Assembly: GCA_943846655.1 (NCBI GenBank)
Contig: OX044352.1
Location: 930,001-994,000 of the forward strand
Length of the DNA stretch: 64,000 bases
From: Porticoccus sp002390525
Lineage (GTDB): Bacteria > Pseudomonadota > Gammaproteobacteria > Pseudomonadales > Porticoccaceae
Reading direction: 5' to 3'
Shown piece by piece: positions 27,509 to 35,092 of the stretch. Each line of letters opens with the position of its first letter. Position 1 is the first letter of the stretch. The translations under genes were made by a program, and so were the position numbers. The notes under the pieces were generated by a model, which did no database searches, was not told the origin of the DNA, and saw only the letters and a list, made by a program, of their open reading frames with translations.

Positions 27509-28051
27509 ATGAATTCAATAACATATATAGAATATATTATTATATCAGTATCAATAATCTGTATGTTGGGTTCATATGCTTTTGTTCTTCACCTGAGGGT
27601 TCGCAGGCAAAATCTACAAAGAAAAAATCATGCTGATATTCTTTCAAAACACTTAATTAAGCGTCAGACCGAATTTAAGGAAAGTATTCGGGTGATTGCA
27701 TCTGCGATCCTTCAGAATCAGGTAAGCCTGACTGAGGGTGCGATAAGGATAAATAAACTCTCCAGTCTATTAGAGGATACTCTCAGTGATGATATTGCAT
27801 ATGAAGTTTTTTCAGAATTAACTGAGGCAACAGCTCATATTCCAATTCTGGAAAATTGGGCTAAACTTACGAGAGAAGAGCAGGCTTTTTTTGAAGTCGA
27901 AAGAAAAAAAATAGAGGAAGGTTTTCATCATTTAATTAAAAGCTCTGCCCAAAGAATTCTTGATATACACTCTGGGAAAATACAGCTAGTGAAAAAATAT
28001 CCATTTAGAGATGTTGTAGAAAAAATTCCTTCTAAATTTATTGATGGTTAA
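27509..28051 (+). CDS. DUF2489 membrane-anchored protein
   Basis: A 180-residue protein with one N-terminal membrane segment (IEYIIISVSIICMLGSYAFVL), a basic stretch (RVRRQNLQRKN) and a soluble helical domain. The block KESIRVIASAILQNQVSLTEGAIRINKL and the later MRE/EEQAFFEVE-type region match the DUF2489 family of Pseudomonas-like bacteria. Function is unknown. It follows rmuC by 55 bases on the same strand and could be cotranscribed. It converges with the DUF1330 gene. The intervening 81 bases contain a weak stem (TAAGCG/CGCTTA at 28070 and 28101) followed by six T. Confidence 0.75.
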   Translation: MNSITYIEYIIISVSIICMLGSYAFVLHLRVRRQNLQRKNHADILSKHLIKRQTEFKESIRVIASAILQNQVSLTEGAIRINKLSSLLEDTLSDDIAYEVFSELTEATAHIPILENWAKLTREEQAFFEVERKKIEEGFHHLIKSSAQRILDIHSGKIQLVKKYPFRDVVEKIPSKFIDG

Positions 28052-28132
28052 TGTAACTAATAAACCCGATAAGCGATGATGATTTTAAAAAAACTATTAG
28101 CGCTTAAGCAGTTTTTTCAAACTATAGAATTA

Positions 28133-28453
28133 TCATTTAAGGTATGGAATAGTCCCAGCAGCATCACTACTATCAATTATGTGGACGGTGCTGTTGCTTC
28201 CGTTCACCCTTAATTTTCTGAATTCTTGGTAGTCTGGATCATCAATAAATGCTTGAGCTGCATCTAAGTTCGGAAACTCAACTATCGCTATCAGTGAAGC
28301 ATCGGTCGGTTTACCTTCAACTTGCTTGATGTTTCCACTTCTCGATAAATACTTACCGCCATGCTTATGTACAATTTCATGAACATTTATTGCATAGCTA
28401 GATACCCAAGACTCATCAGTAATAACGACCTCTCCAATCAAATAGGCAGTCAC
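28133..28453 (-). CDS. DUF1330 (dimeric alpha-beta barrel) protein
   Basis: A 106-residue protein from the GTG at 28451-28453. GGAGG followed by five A residues lies directly before that GTG, which decides the start against an upstream ATG at 28477. The sequence TAYLIGEV, then YAINVHEIVHKHGGKYLSR, then the block AIVEFPNLDAAQAFIDDPDY is characteristic of DUF1330 proteins, small ferredoxin-like alpha-beta barrels. No catalytic role is established for most members. It is a single gene, convergent with DUF2489. Confidence 0.8.
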   Translation of the reverse strand: MTAYLIGEVVITDESWVSSYAINVHEIVHKHGGKYLSRSGNIKQVEGKPTDASLIAIVEFPNLDAAQAFIDDPDYQEFRKLRVNGSNSTVHIIDSSDAAGTIPYLK

Positions 28454-28505
28454 TTTTTCCTCCAATATTTTATACAAATTAGTGAATTATTAATATCAGG
28501 CTACG

Positions 28506-28913
28506 TTATGAAATTACCCTAAGCATAAAGAACCCCCATGGTGCGTAAAAAAGTGAGCCAAAAATTATGATATTCCATAAAGATTGCATACACCAATTTG
28601 TGTTAGCCTTTATATCTTTTTTAGTTACCTGCATTGATGTTGAAATTTGTAGTGCAGCCAAAGAATAGAAAAATGGGACAATCAAACCAATAATAAGTGA
28701 AGATATACTACTGGGCGATAATTTTAGGCATGTTACTAAAACAACTACAAAAATAGAACCATAAAACAGCACTTTTTTAGCTTCAGTAAAAAGTTGCATA
28801 TTTTGAAAATTTTTCCAAAGGAAGTAAAGCATTGCGAGGGGCCCAAAAAAAATAGATCCAAAAAATATTTGGAGGGGGGAGTAGATAGGAACGCATGCTT
28901 TCATCATATTCAT
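28506..28913 (-). CDS. Hypothetical four-span membrane protein
   Basis: A 135-residue hydrophobic protein with about four predicted membrane segments: FFGSIFFGPLAMLYFLW, VLFYGSIFVVVLVTCL, ISSLIIGLIVPFFYSLAAL and LWNIIIFGSLFYAPWGFFML. I do not recognise the family. Its ATG overlaps the TGA stop of the upstream cupin gene (ATGA), so the two are translationally coupled and probably act together at the envelope. No catalytic motif is visible. Confidence 0.7.
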   Translation of the reverse strand: MNMMKACVPIYSPLQIFFGSIFFGPLAMLYFLWKNFQNMQLFTEAKKVLFYGSIFVVVLVTCLKLSPSSISSLIIGLIVPFFYSLAALQISTSMQVTKKDIKANTNWCMQSLWNIIIFGSLFYAPWGFFMLRVIS

Positions 28914-29332
28914 TCTTTTTCAGGAAGAAATATTCGATCTTTACCAAAAAATTCAGGAGCCTGCACTGATAACACTTTTAAGGGCTTGATAGATGTGACT
29001 TTTACTGCGTGAGGGGTGCCTTTTTTTATGCGCAAATAATCCCCTTGTTTGATCATATATCGCTCATTATTTTCCTGAAACTCGCCTTCTCCGTCTATAA
29101 CATAAATAGTTTCAGTATGATTGGCATGCATATGCAGAGGCGCTGATTTTTTAATTACAATCAAAAAATCAGTAGAATTCTTGTCACTTGATAGTTTATG
29201 AACGTATATATTATCGATATCTTTTGGTATTGACATTAAATCCAATGCAATTTTTTCTGAGTAGACAGGGCATGAACTAACCATGAAGATTAAGATAAAT
29301 ACAAAAGTTGATAAATAAAATTTACTAATCAT
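28910..29332 (-). CDS. Exported single-domain cupin, possible lipoprotein
   Basis: A 140-residue protein. Residues 1-25 form an export signal; VSSC at about 18-21 could be a lipobox, otherwise cleavage would fall near VYSEK. The rest is one cupin barrel with the metal-binding motif H-x-H-x4-E (HMHANHTETIYVIDGEGEF) and the second motif KGTPHAVKV, so all metal ligands are present. Substrate is unknown; single cupins can be isomerases, dioxygenases or ligand sensors. It is coupled to the downstream membrane protein by a 4-base overlap. Confidence 0.8.
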   Translation of the reverse strand: MISKFYLSTFVFILIFMVSSCPVYSEKIALDLMSIPKDIDNIYVHKLSSDKNSTDFLIVIKKSAPLHMHANHTETIYVIDGEGEFQENNERYMIKQGDYLRIKKGTPHAVKVTSIKPLKVLSVQAPEFFGKDRIFLPEKE

Positions 29333-29410
29333 AGATTTTAATAGAACTTCCTCTTTTCTTATTCTAGCTATAGATACCTACTTTTTGACAATATAAAAAA
29401 CATCAACTTG

Positions 29411-31645
29411 TTATTCAACGCTATTCAGTAAAGAGTTTAGCGTTTTGCTTGGCCGCATAGCTTTTTCAACCATTTCGGCATTAGGTCGATAATAGCCGCC
29501 GATATCAACTTTGTCTCCTTGGCAAGATATAAGTTCATCTGTGATAGTTTTTTCGTTGCCACGAAGTTTTTTTGACAATTCCTTAAAAATTCTTTGGAGT
29601 TCAGTGCATTCAACCTGTTTTGCGATTTCATCAGCCCAATATAAAGCTAAATAAAAATGACTACCCCTATTATCAAGTTCTCTCACTTTTCTTGATGGTG
29701 TTTTTCCTTCCTCTAGGAGCCGGCATGTTGCTTTATCTAATGAGTTAGCAAGTATTTTTGCTTTAGGGTTATCAGTTTTTGCAGAAATATCTTCCAGTGA
29801 AACTGCTAAAGCAAGAAATTCTCCTAGCGAATCCCATCTGAGGTGACCTTCCTCTATAAACTGTTCCACGTGTTTTGGTGCAGAGCCTCCAGCACCTGTT
29901 TCATAAAGACCTCCTCCAGCCATAAGAGGTACTATTGATAGCATTTTCGCACTTGTTCCTAGCTCTAATATTGGAAATAGATCGGTTAAATAATCCCTTA
30001 ATACGTTTCCTGTAACAGAAATAGTATCCTTGCCGTTCTTCATTCTCTCCATAGTCAAGCGTATAGCTCTCTCCGGAGTCATGATTTCAATACGCACATC
30101 CTTTGTGTCATGGTCTTGAAGATATCTTTCTACTTTATGAACCATGTGTGCATCATGACCACGTTTATCATCTAACCAGAAGATTGCTGGTACACCACTT
30201 GCTTGGGCGCGGTTAACAGCCAATTTTACCCAGTCCTGAATAGGCTCGTCTTTCACTTGACACATACGCCATATATCACCTTTTTGGACATTTTCATGTT
30301 CAAGTAAAACCTCACCATGCTGGTCAATTACCTGCATTTTTCCGTCTGATGGCACAGTAAATGTTCTATCATGTGAGCCATATTCCTCTGCTTTTTTTGC
30401 CATAAGGCCCACGTTAGATACTGTTCCCATTGTTGTTGGGTCAAATGCATCATGGTGCTTACAAAAGTTAATAACCTCTTGATATATAGTTGCATAACTG
30501 GTGTCTGGAATAACTGCTTTTACATCCCTTAATTTGCCATGCGCATTCCACATTTTACCGCCACTACGTATCATCGCCGGCATAGATGCGTCAATAATCA
30601 CATCACTAGGAACATGTAAGTTAGTAATACCTTTATCGGAATCAACCATAGCCATTTCTGGTCGTATTTCGTAACATTTTCGAAATTCTGTCTCAACCTC
30701 AACTCTCATAGAGTAGGGGAGCTGATCAACTTTCTTTAAAACACTTCCTATTCCATCATTTGGATTAACTCCCAATTCAGCAAGAATTGATTTATATTTT
30801 TGGAAGGCCTCCTTATAATAAACAGTAACGGCATGGCCAAAAATAATAGGATCTGATACCTTCATCATTGTTGCTTTAAGATGCAATGAAAATAATAGAT
30901 CTGCTTTTCTAGCACCTTCCATTTCTTCATCGAGAAATTTCCGAAGCGCTTTAACGCTCATAAACATAATACTTATTAAGTCTTCACTATCAGTGATAAT
31001 ATTCTCTTTCAATATCGTAATCTTTCCTTTAGCGTCAACATGCTGAATATTAACAGGACCGGATTTTTTTAATATTGTAGCTTTATCGCTACTATAAAAA
31101 TCTCCACTTCTCATATGTGCAACATGTGTTCTTGAAGACTGACTCCATTTACCCATAGTGTGTGGATTTTTACGTGCAAATTGTTTCACAGCACTAGGAG
31201 CTCTTCGGTCTGAATTGCCTTCACGGAGTACTGGATTTACAGCACTTCCAAGAACTTTTGCATATTTATCTTTTATAGTTTTTGTTTCTGGATCTTTAGC
31301 TGCTTCAGGATAATCAGGTATATCGTATCCTTGAGACTGAAGTTCAGAGATTGCCTCTTGAAGCTGCGGAATAGATGCGCTTATATTAGGCAATTTAATG
31401 ATATTAGCGTGAGGATCTTGCGTTAGGAGACCAAGTTCCTCCAGGGCATTATTTTCTTGCTTTTCTTTTGGTAGTTTTTCTGAAAATGCAGATATTATTC
31501 TAGAAGCTAAAGAGAGATCAGATGTTTCGACAACAACACCTGCAGCTTTAGTAAACGCATTGACAATAGGTAAGAGAGAGTATGTTGCTAAAGCTGGAGC
31601 CTCATCAGTTTTAGTATAAATTATTTTTGAAATTTTGTTGTTCAC
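29411..31645 (-). CDS. icd: Isocitrate dehydrogenase, NADP-dependent, monomeric type
   Basis: A 744-residue protein of the monomeric IDH family (Azotobacter/Vibrio type), unrelated in layout to the roughly 415-residue dimeric enzyme. Family blocks include IIYTKTDEAPALATYSLLPI at the N-terminus, VLREGNSDRRAP, DAHMVHKVERYLQDHD and ETGAGGSAPKHVEQF. It oxidises isocitrate to 2-oxoglutarate in the TCA cycle. The start is GTG at 31645, with GAGGAG seven bases upstream. It stands alone; the 259-base gap to the cold-shock gene contains that gene's terminator and presumably the icd promoter. Confidence 0.96.
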   Translation of the reverse strand: MNNKISKIIYTKTDEAPALATYSLLPIVNAFTKAAGVVVETSDLSLASRIISAFSEKLPKEKQENNALEELGLLTQDPHANIIKLPNISASIPQLQEAISELQSQGYDIPDYPEAAKDPETKTIKDKYAKVLGSAVNPVLREGNSDRRAPSAVKQFARKNPHTMGKWSQSSRTHVAHMRSGDFYSSDKATILKKSGPVNIQHVDAKGKITILKENIITDSEDLISIMFMSVKALRKFLDEEMEGARKADLLFSLHLKATMMKVSDPIIFGHAVTVYYKEAFQKYKSILAELGVNPNDGIGSVLKKVDQLPYSMRVEVETEFRKCYEIRPEMAMVDSDKGITNLHVPSDVIIDASMPAMIRSGGKMWNAHGKLRDVKAVIPDTSYATIYQEVINFCKHHDAFDPTTMGTVSNVGLMAKKAEEYGSHDRTFTVPSDGKMQVIDQHGEVLLEHENVQKGDIWRMCQVKDEPIQDWVKLAVNRAQASGVPAIFWLDDKRGHDAHMVHKVERYLQDHDTKDVRIEIMTPERAIRLTMERMKNGKDTISVTGNVLRDYLTDLFPILELGTSAKMLSIVPLMAGGGLYETGAGGSAPKHVEQFIEEGHLRWDSLGEFLALAVSLEDISAKTDNPKAKILANSLDKATCRLLEEGKTPSRKVRELDNRGSHFYLALYWADEIAKQVECTELQRIFKELSKKLRGNEKTITDELISCQGDKVDIGGYYRPNAEMVEKAMRPSKTLNSLLNSVE

Positions 31646-31845
31646 GGGTTACTCCTCAGGGCGCTGATAAATGTCTACAAGATTAATGTGCATCGATGTA
31701 CTTAAAGATGACGTTTTACGTGTAAACTATTGGGTTAATTATATAGAAAATCATAAAAAAATTAAAGTTTTTGTAAAAAAACTACAGTCAGATTTGTTTG
31801 AGATCAAAATATAGATAGAGAGAATAATAGATTTACTTGCTTAAT

Positions 31846-31883
31846 AAAAAAGGCGACTAGTTGTTAATCAACCCGCCGCCTTT
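31846..31883 (-). terminator. Rho-independent terminator of the cold-shock gene
   Basis: Read on the minus strand, AAAGGCG (31883-31877) pairs with CGCCTTT (31855-31849). An inner GTTG/CAAC stem closes around ATTAA. The outer stem runs into a T-tract (plus-strand A-run 31846-31851). It lies about 20 bases past the stop of the cold-shock gene. Confidence 0.7.
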
Positions 31884-31904
31884 GTGTGCTCATTTTTGAA
31901 TGTA

Positions 31905-32111
31905 TTATTCAGGAACTACGTTATTTGCACACGGTCCTTTTTGGCCTTGACCAACTTCAAATGAAACTGCTTGACCGTCATTTAAGGTAGCGTAACCACC
32001 ACCGTTTTTTATTTCTGAATGATGTACAAAAAGATCTTTTCCACCATCTTCTGGAGTTATAAAACCAAAACCTTTGTCAGCATTAAACCACTTCACTGTA
32101 CCTTTGCTCAT
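31905..32111 (-). CDS. Cold-shock domain protein (CspA family)
   Basis: A 68-residue single cold-shock domain. Both RNA-binding motifs are present: RNP1 as KGFGFITPE and RNP2 as DLFVHHSEI. The N-terminal KGTVKWFNADK is canonical. Such proteins bind single-stranded nucleic acid and act as RNA chaperones or transcription antiterminators. Which Csp paralogue this is cannot be decided. AAGAGA upstream serves as ribosome binding site. A TATAAT on the minus strand at 32169-32164 would give a leader of about 45 bases, short for a cold-inducible csp, so constitutive expression is possible. Confidence 0.95.
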   Translation of the reverse strand: MSKGTVKWFNADKGFGFITPEDGGKDLFVHHSEIKNGGGYATLNDGQAVSFEVGQGQKGPCANNVVPE

Positions 32112-32309
32112 AGTATTCTCTTTTATTTTCTTAATTGAATTTTATGCAGAAACCTGCCTTTTCATTATAACCTTATATGCAGTAAAAACTACTAAGGACA
32201 AAAAAAACAACTTTTGGTGTGCGCGAGACATTAAATTTTTTGCATTAGAAAAACTTTTTACTAATTATTAAGCAGATAAATATTTTATAAAGTATTGATA
32301 TTTATGAGT

Positions 32310-33395
32310 TTATAAATTTTTTAACTGAAGCAATACTCCGCACTCCAAATGGTCTGTATAAGGAAACTGATCAAATACTGCAAAGCTTTTTATAGAGTGT
32401 GTATCGCTAATTTCCTGTATATTTTCTTGTAAAGTCTTAGGATTACATGAAATATAAAGAATATTTTTAAATTTCTTTAATAAATTTAGTGTTTTTTCAT
32501 CTAAACCTGCACGGGGTGGATCTACAAAAATTGTGTTCAGTTTATAGGTATTTAGGTCAATATTTTTTAGCCTACGAAACTTTTTAACTTTATTTAGAGC
32601 GCTTGTAATTTCCTCACTGGACATTCTGCAAATCTTGACATTTCCAATATTATTTTTCTCTAAATTAAAATGAGCAGCTTTAACTGATGCTTTAGATACC
32701 TCTGTAGCTAGGACTTTTTTAAAATTTCTCGATAGCACGCAAGTAAAATTTCCATTACCGCAATAAAGCTCTAGCAGATCATCCTCGCATTTTTGTGTTT
32801 GACGAAGTGTCCAGCTAAGCATTGCTTGGTTTATTCCTGCATTTGGCTGTGTAAACCCATTTTCAATTTGCTTATAGTGGTAATCAGTTCCATCTATACG
32901 TAATTTTTCTACAACATAGTCATGACCAATTATTAATTTTTTCTTTCGGCTTCTCCCTATGATATTTATCATAAATTTTGTATGAAGGTTAGTAGCTTCT
33001 TTTTTCCAATTTTCATCAACAGGTTTGTGATAAATTAGGGTAACAACTACATCATCACTAAGTGTCGTTAAAAATTCTGCAGAAAATAATTTATTTTTTA
33101 ATATATTATTTTTGTTGATCTCCAGAAGCAAAGGAGCCATGAGCTCATTAATTTTCTTCGAGCCTATAGGAAATTCGTTGATCATATAGGGGATTTTTTT
33201 ATCAGGATTGTTCATTGCATAAAAAACTTCACCATCATCATGCCAAATGCGAAATTCAGCTCTCATTCTAAAATTAAGAGGCTCTGATTTATACACTTCA
33301 AATACTGGTAGCGAGATATAAGAAAAAACCTTTTTTAGTTTATTTATTTTTATATCAAGCAGATGGTCGTATTCAACTGGATTTATTTGATGCAC
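32310..33395 (-). CDS. trmA: tRNA (uracil-5-)-methyltransferase
   Basis: A 361-residue methyltransferase that makes m5U54 in the T loop of tRNA. The SAM-binding motif is DLLELYCGNGNFTCVL, the DPPRAGLDEKT motif follows, and the nucleophilic Cys is in LYISCNPKTLQ. The C-terminal HLECGVLLQL supplies the general-base Glu. Length matches E. coli TrmA (366). It lacks the N-terminal TRAM domain and Fe-S cysteines of RlmC/RlmD, which favours TrmA over those 23S enzymes. It stands alone on the minus strand. Confidence 0.95.
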   Translation of the reverse strand: MHQINPVEYDHLLDIKINKLKKVFSYISLPVFEVYKSEPLNFRMRAEFRIWHDDGEVFYAMNNPDKKIPYMINEFPIGSKKINELMAPLLLEINKNNILKNKLFSAEFLTTLSDDVVVTLIYHKPVDENWKKEATNLHTKFMINIIGRSRKKKLIIGHDYVVEKLRIDGTDYHYKQIENGFTQPNAGINQAMLSWTLRQTQKCEDDLLELYCGNGNFTCVLSRNFKKVLATEVSKASVKAAHFNLEKNNIGNVKICRMSSEEITSALNKVKKFRRLKNIDLNTYKLNTIFVDPPRAGLDEKTLNLLKKFKNILYISCNPKTLQENIQEISDTHSIKSFAVFDQFPYTDHLECGVLLQLKNL

Positions 33396-33504
33396 GCATT
33401 ATCTTCCCGGAATGATAAAAATATCAAATAACTTGAGTTATAGTGATCTATGAATTTTGTGAGTTACTATATTGTCACGCCAAAGTTGGCAATGAAGCTA
33501 ATAT

Positions 33505-33858
33505 TCATCTTTCAAAAATATCATCAGTTCTTGATGCCATAATAAAATCATTTTTATGAAGTCCTGCTATCTCATGACTCCACCAAGTTACCTTTACTTT
33601 ACCCCATTCTACGAGTATTGCTGGGTGGTGCCCCACTGATTCTGCTATTTCGCCAACTTGATTGGCAAATTTTAACGCCTGCTGAAAATCATCAAAGGCA
33701 TATACTCTTGAGATCTGAGGTATACCTTGTTGGGTATTTATATCCCATAGTGGCAGATTTTGTAGTAATAAGTTTTCTTCTACAGTTGTTAGCCGAACAG
33801 CACCAGCAGAACAAGCTTCACAGCTTTCCTTCGACAGATTTTTATTGCTACTTGACAT
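33505..33858 (-). CDS. phhB: Pterin-4a-carbinolamine dehydratase
   Basis: A 117-residue PCD/DCoH-family protein. The active-site signature is VGHHPAILVEWGKVKVTWWSH split around the paired histidines, followed by IAGLHKNDFIMA. The N-terminal ~20 residues contain two Cys (CEACSAG) as in many PhhB proteins. It dehydrates carbinolamine pterin after aromatic amino acid hydroxylation. No phenylalanine hydroxylase gene is seen in this window. It lies just downstream of tusE on the same strand. Confidence 0.93.
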   Translation of the reverse strand: MSSSNKNLSKESCEACSAGAVRLTTVEENLLLQNLPLWDINTQQGIPQISRVYAFDDFQQALKFANQVGEIAESVGHHPAILVEWGKVKVTWWSHEIAGLHKNDFIMASRTDDIFER

Positions 33859-33894
33859 AAAAAAACCTTAATTAGCTAATTTAAATATTACGTA

Positions 33895-34197
33895 TTACAA
33901 ACAGTTCTTTGGTTTGGGAAGACCAGCAAGTTTCGCAACAATCTTGGCCGGACTTTGGGGAAACAATTTCATCAAATATATACTGTGAGCTTTATCTATA
34001 CTCAAATTCATACCAATAGTTTTAATTAACGGGCGCATTGACGGGGAGAATCCATATTCAGCATAAAATTCTCTAGCCAAAATAAGAATCTCAACGTGTT
34101 CTGGTGTAAGCAATAAGTTTTCAGCAGCAGAGAGTCTCTCGGCGTTTTTTTCAGACCAATTAGCGAGTTTCTCTAGATAGTTTATCTTTGTTTCTAT
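33895..34197 (-). CDS. tusE: TusE/DsrC-like sulfur relay protein, with no ordinary start codon for the conserved N-terminus
   Basis: The C-terminal half (LTPEHVEILILAREFYAEYG, then LFPQSPAKIVAKLAGLPKPK-x-C) is clearly TusE, ending with the conserved penultimate Cys. TusE takes sulfur from TusBCD for tRNA 2-thiouridine synthesis by MnmA. Only a TTG at 34113 gives a common start, yielding 72 residues. The frame continues upstream and encodes IETKINYLEKLANWSEKNA, which matches the family N-terminus (IET-x4-YL-x4-WSE). It reaches a TAA at 34203-34201 with no ATG, GTG or TTG. The only candidate is ATA at 34197, with GGA seven bases before it. An indel in the adjacent A-run is the alternative. It lies 18 bases after the BI-1-like gene. 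Confidence 0.8.
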   Translation of the reverse strand: METKINYLEKLANWSEKNAERLSAAENLLLTPEHVEILILAREFYAEYGFSPSMRPLIKTIGMNLSIDKAHSIYLMKLFPQSPAKIVAKLAGLPKPKNCL

Positions 34198-34215
34198 TTT
34201 TTATTCCAGATCAGG

Positions 34216-34866
34216 TTAATCTCGCGCTGCGCTGAGCAAATGTAAGAGACTTGTGAATATATTATAAAGCATCACATAGAGTGTCACAGTAGCAGAAATA
34301 TAATTACGTTCACCACCATGAATAATAGCGCTTGTTTGCCACATAATTATACCCGATGAAATCAAAAGGAATATACAAGATAGCGCTAAAGCTAGCCCTT
34401 GGATCTGGAGGAAAACATTAGCTATTGCAGCTATAAAAGCAATAATGAGCCCCGTCATAAGAAATCCGCTCATAAAGGACAATTCTTTTTTTGTAACCAA
34501 GACGTAAGATGAGCATGCAAAGAAAATTAAGGCTGTACCACCTAGAGCTGTTAATATGATTTGAGAACCAGAGCTGGCTAAATAAAAGGAAATCATAGGA
34601 CCGAGAGTAAAGCCCATCCAACCAGTTAGAGCGAAAACCCAAAATAATCCAGCTGATCGATTTTTATTTTTTTCAACCATCCATAAGCAGCCGATATATG
34701 GAATCAACATCCATAAACCCATAAAGGGTGCATTAACAGCCATCGCGACACCACACATGATGGCACTAAATAACAAAGTGATCGACAGGAGTGTGTAGGT
34801 ATTTCGTAAAACCTTAACTGCTTCTGGGTTGAGTGTATTAGTTAAAACTTCTTGTTTTGTAGCCAT
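34216..34866 (-). CDS. yccA: BAX inhibitor-1/YccA-like membrane protein
   Basis: A 216-residue protein with seven predicted membrane segments, of the Bax inhibitor-1 (UPF0005) family. Family marks are the N-terminal NTYTLLSITLLFSA, GFTLGPM, and the final segment with an acidic C-terminus (SLLHLLSAARD). E. coli YccA binds FtsH and modulates its degradation of membrane proteins. The yccA-tusE order is the same as in E. coli, supporting the YccA assignment over YbhL. Confidence 0.88.
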   Translation of the reverse strand: MATKQEVLTNTLNPEAVKVLRNTYTLLSITLLFSAIMCGVAMAVNAPFMGLWMLIPYIGCLWMVEKNKNRSAGLFWVFALTGWMGFTLGPMISFYLASSGSQIILTALGGTALIFFACSSYVLVTKKELSFMSGFLMTGLIIAFIAAIANVFLQIQGLALALSCIFLLISSGIIMWQTSAIIHGGERNYISATVTLYVMLYNIFTSLLHLLSAARD

Positions 34867-35092
34867 TATTAAATTGCCTCTTAGCTTAATTTCTATAATT
34901 ATATTCTATAATGTGTTTTTTTGAAATCAAGAGTTAAGGAAAATATATTATTTTTGACTGAAAAAAAGTTGATCTATAACTAAGTCCAAATGTATTTTAG
35001 CCTTTGAACAATATTCATTTATCATTAGTATGTATGAAAAGGCTTTTAATTTTTTTTAAACTGAGCCAGTAAAATAAATTTAGGAAAAAACT

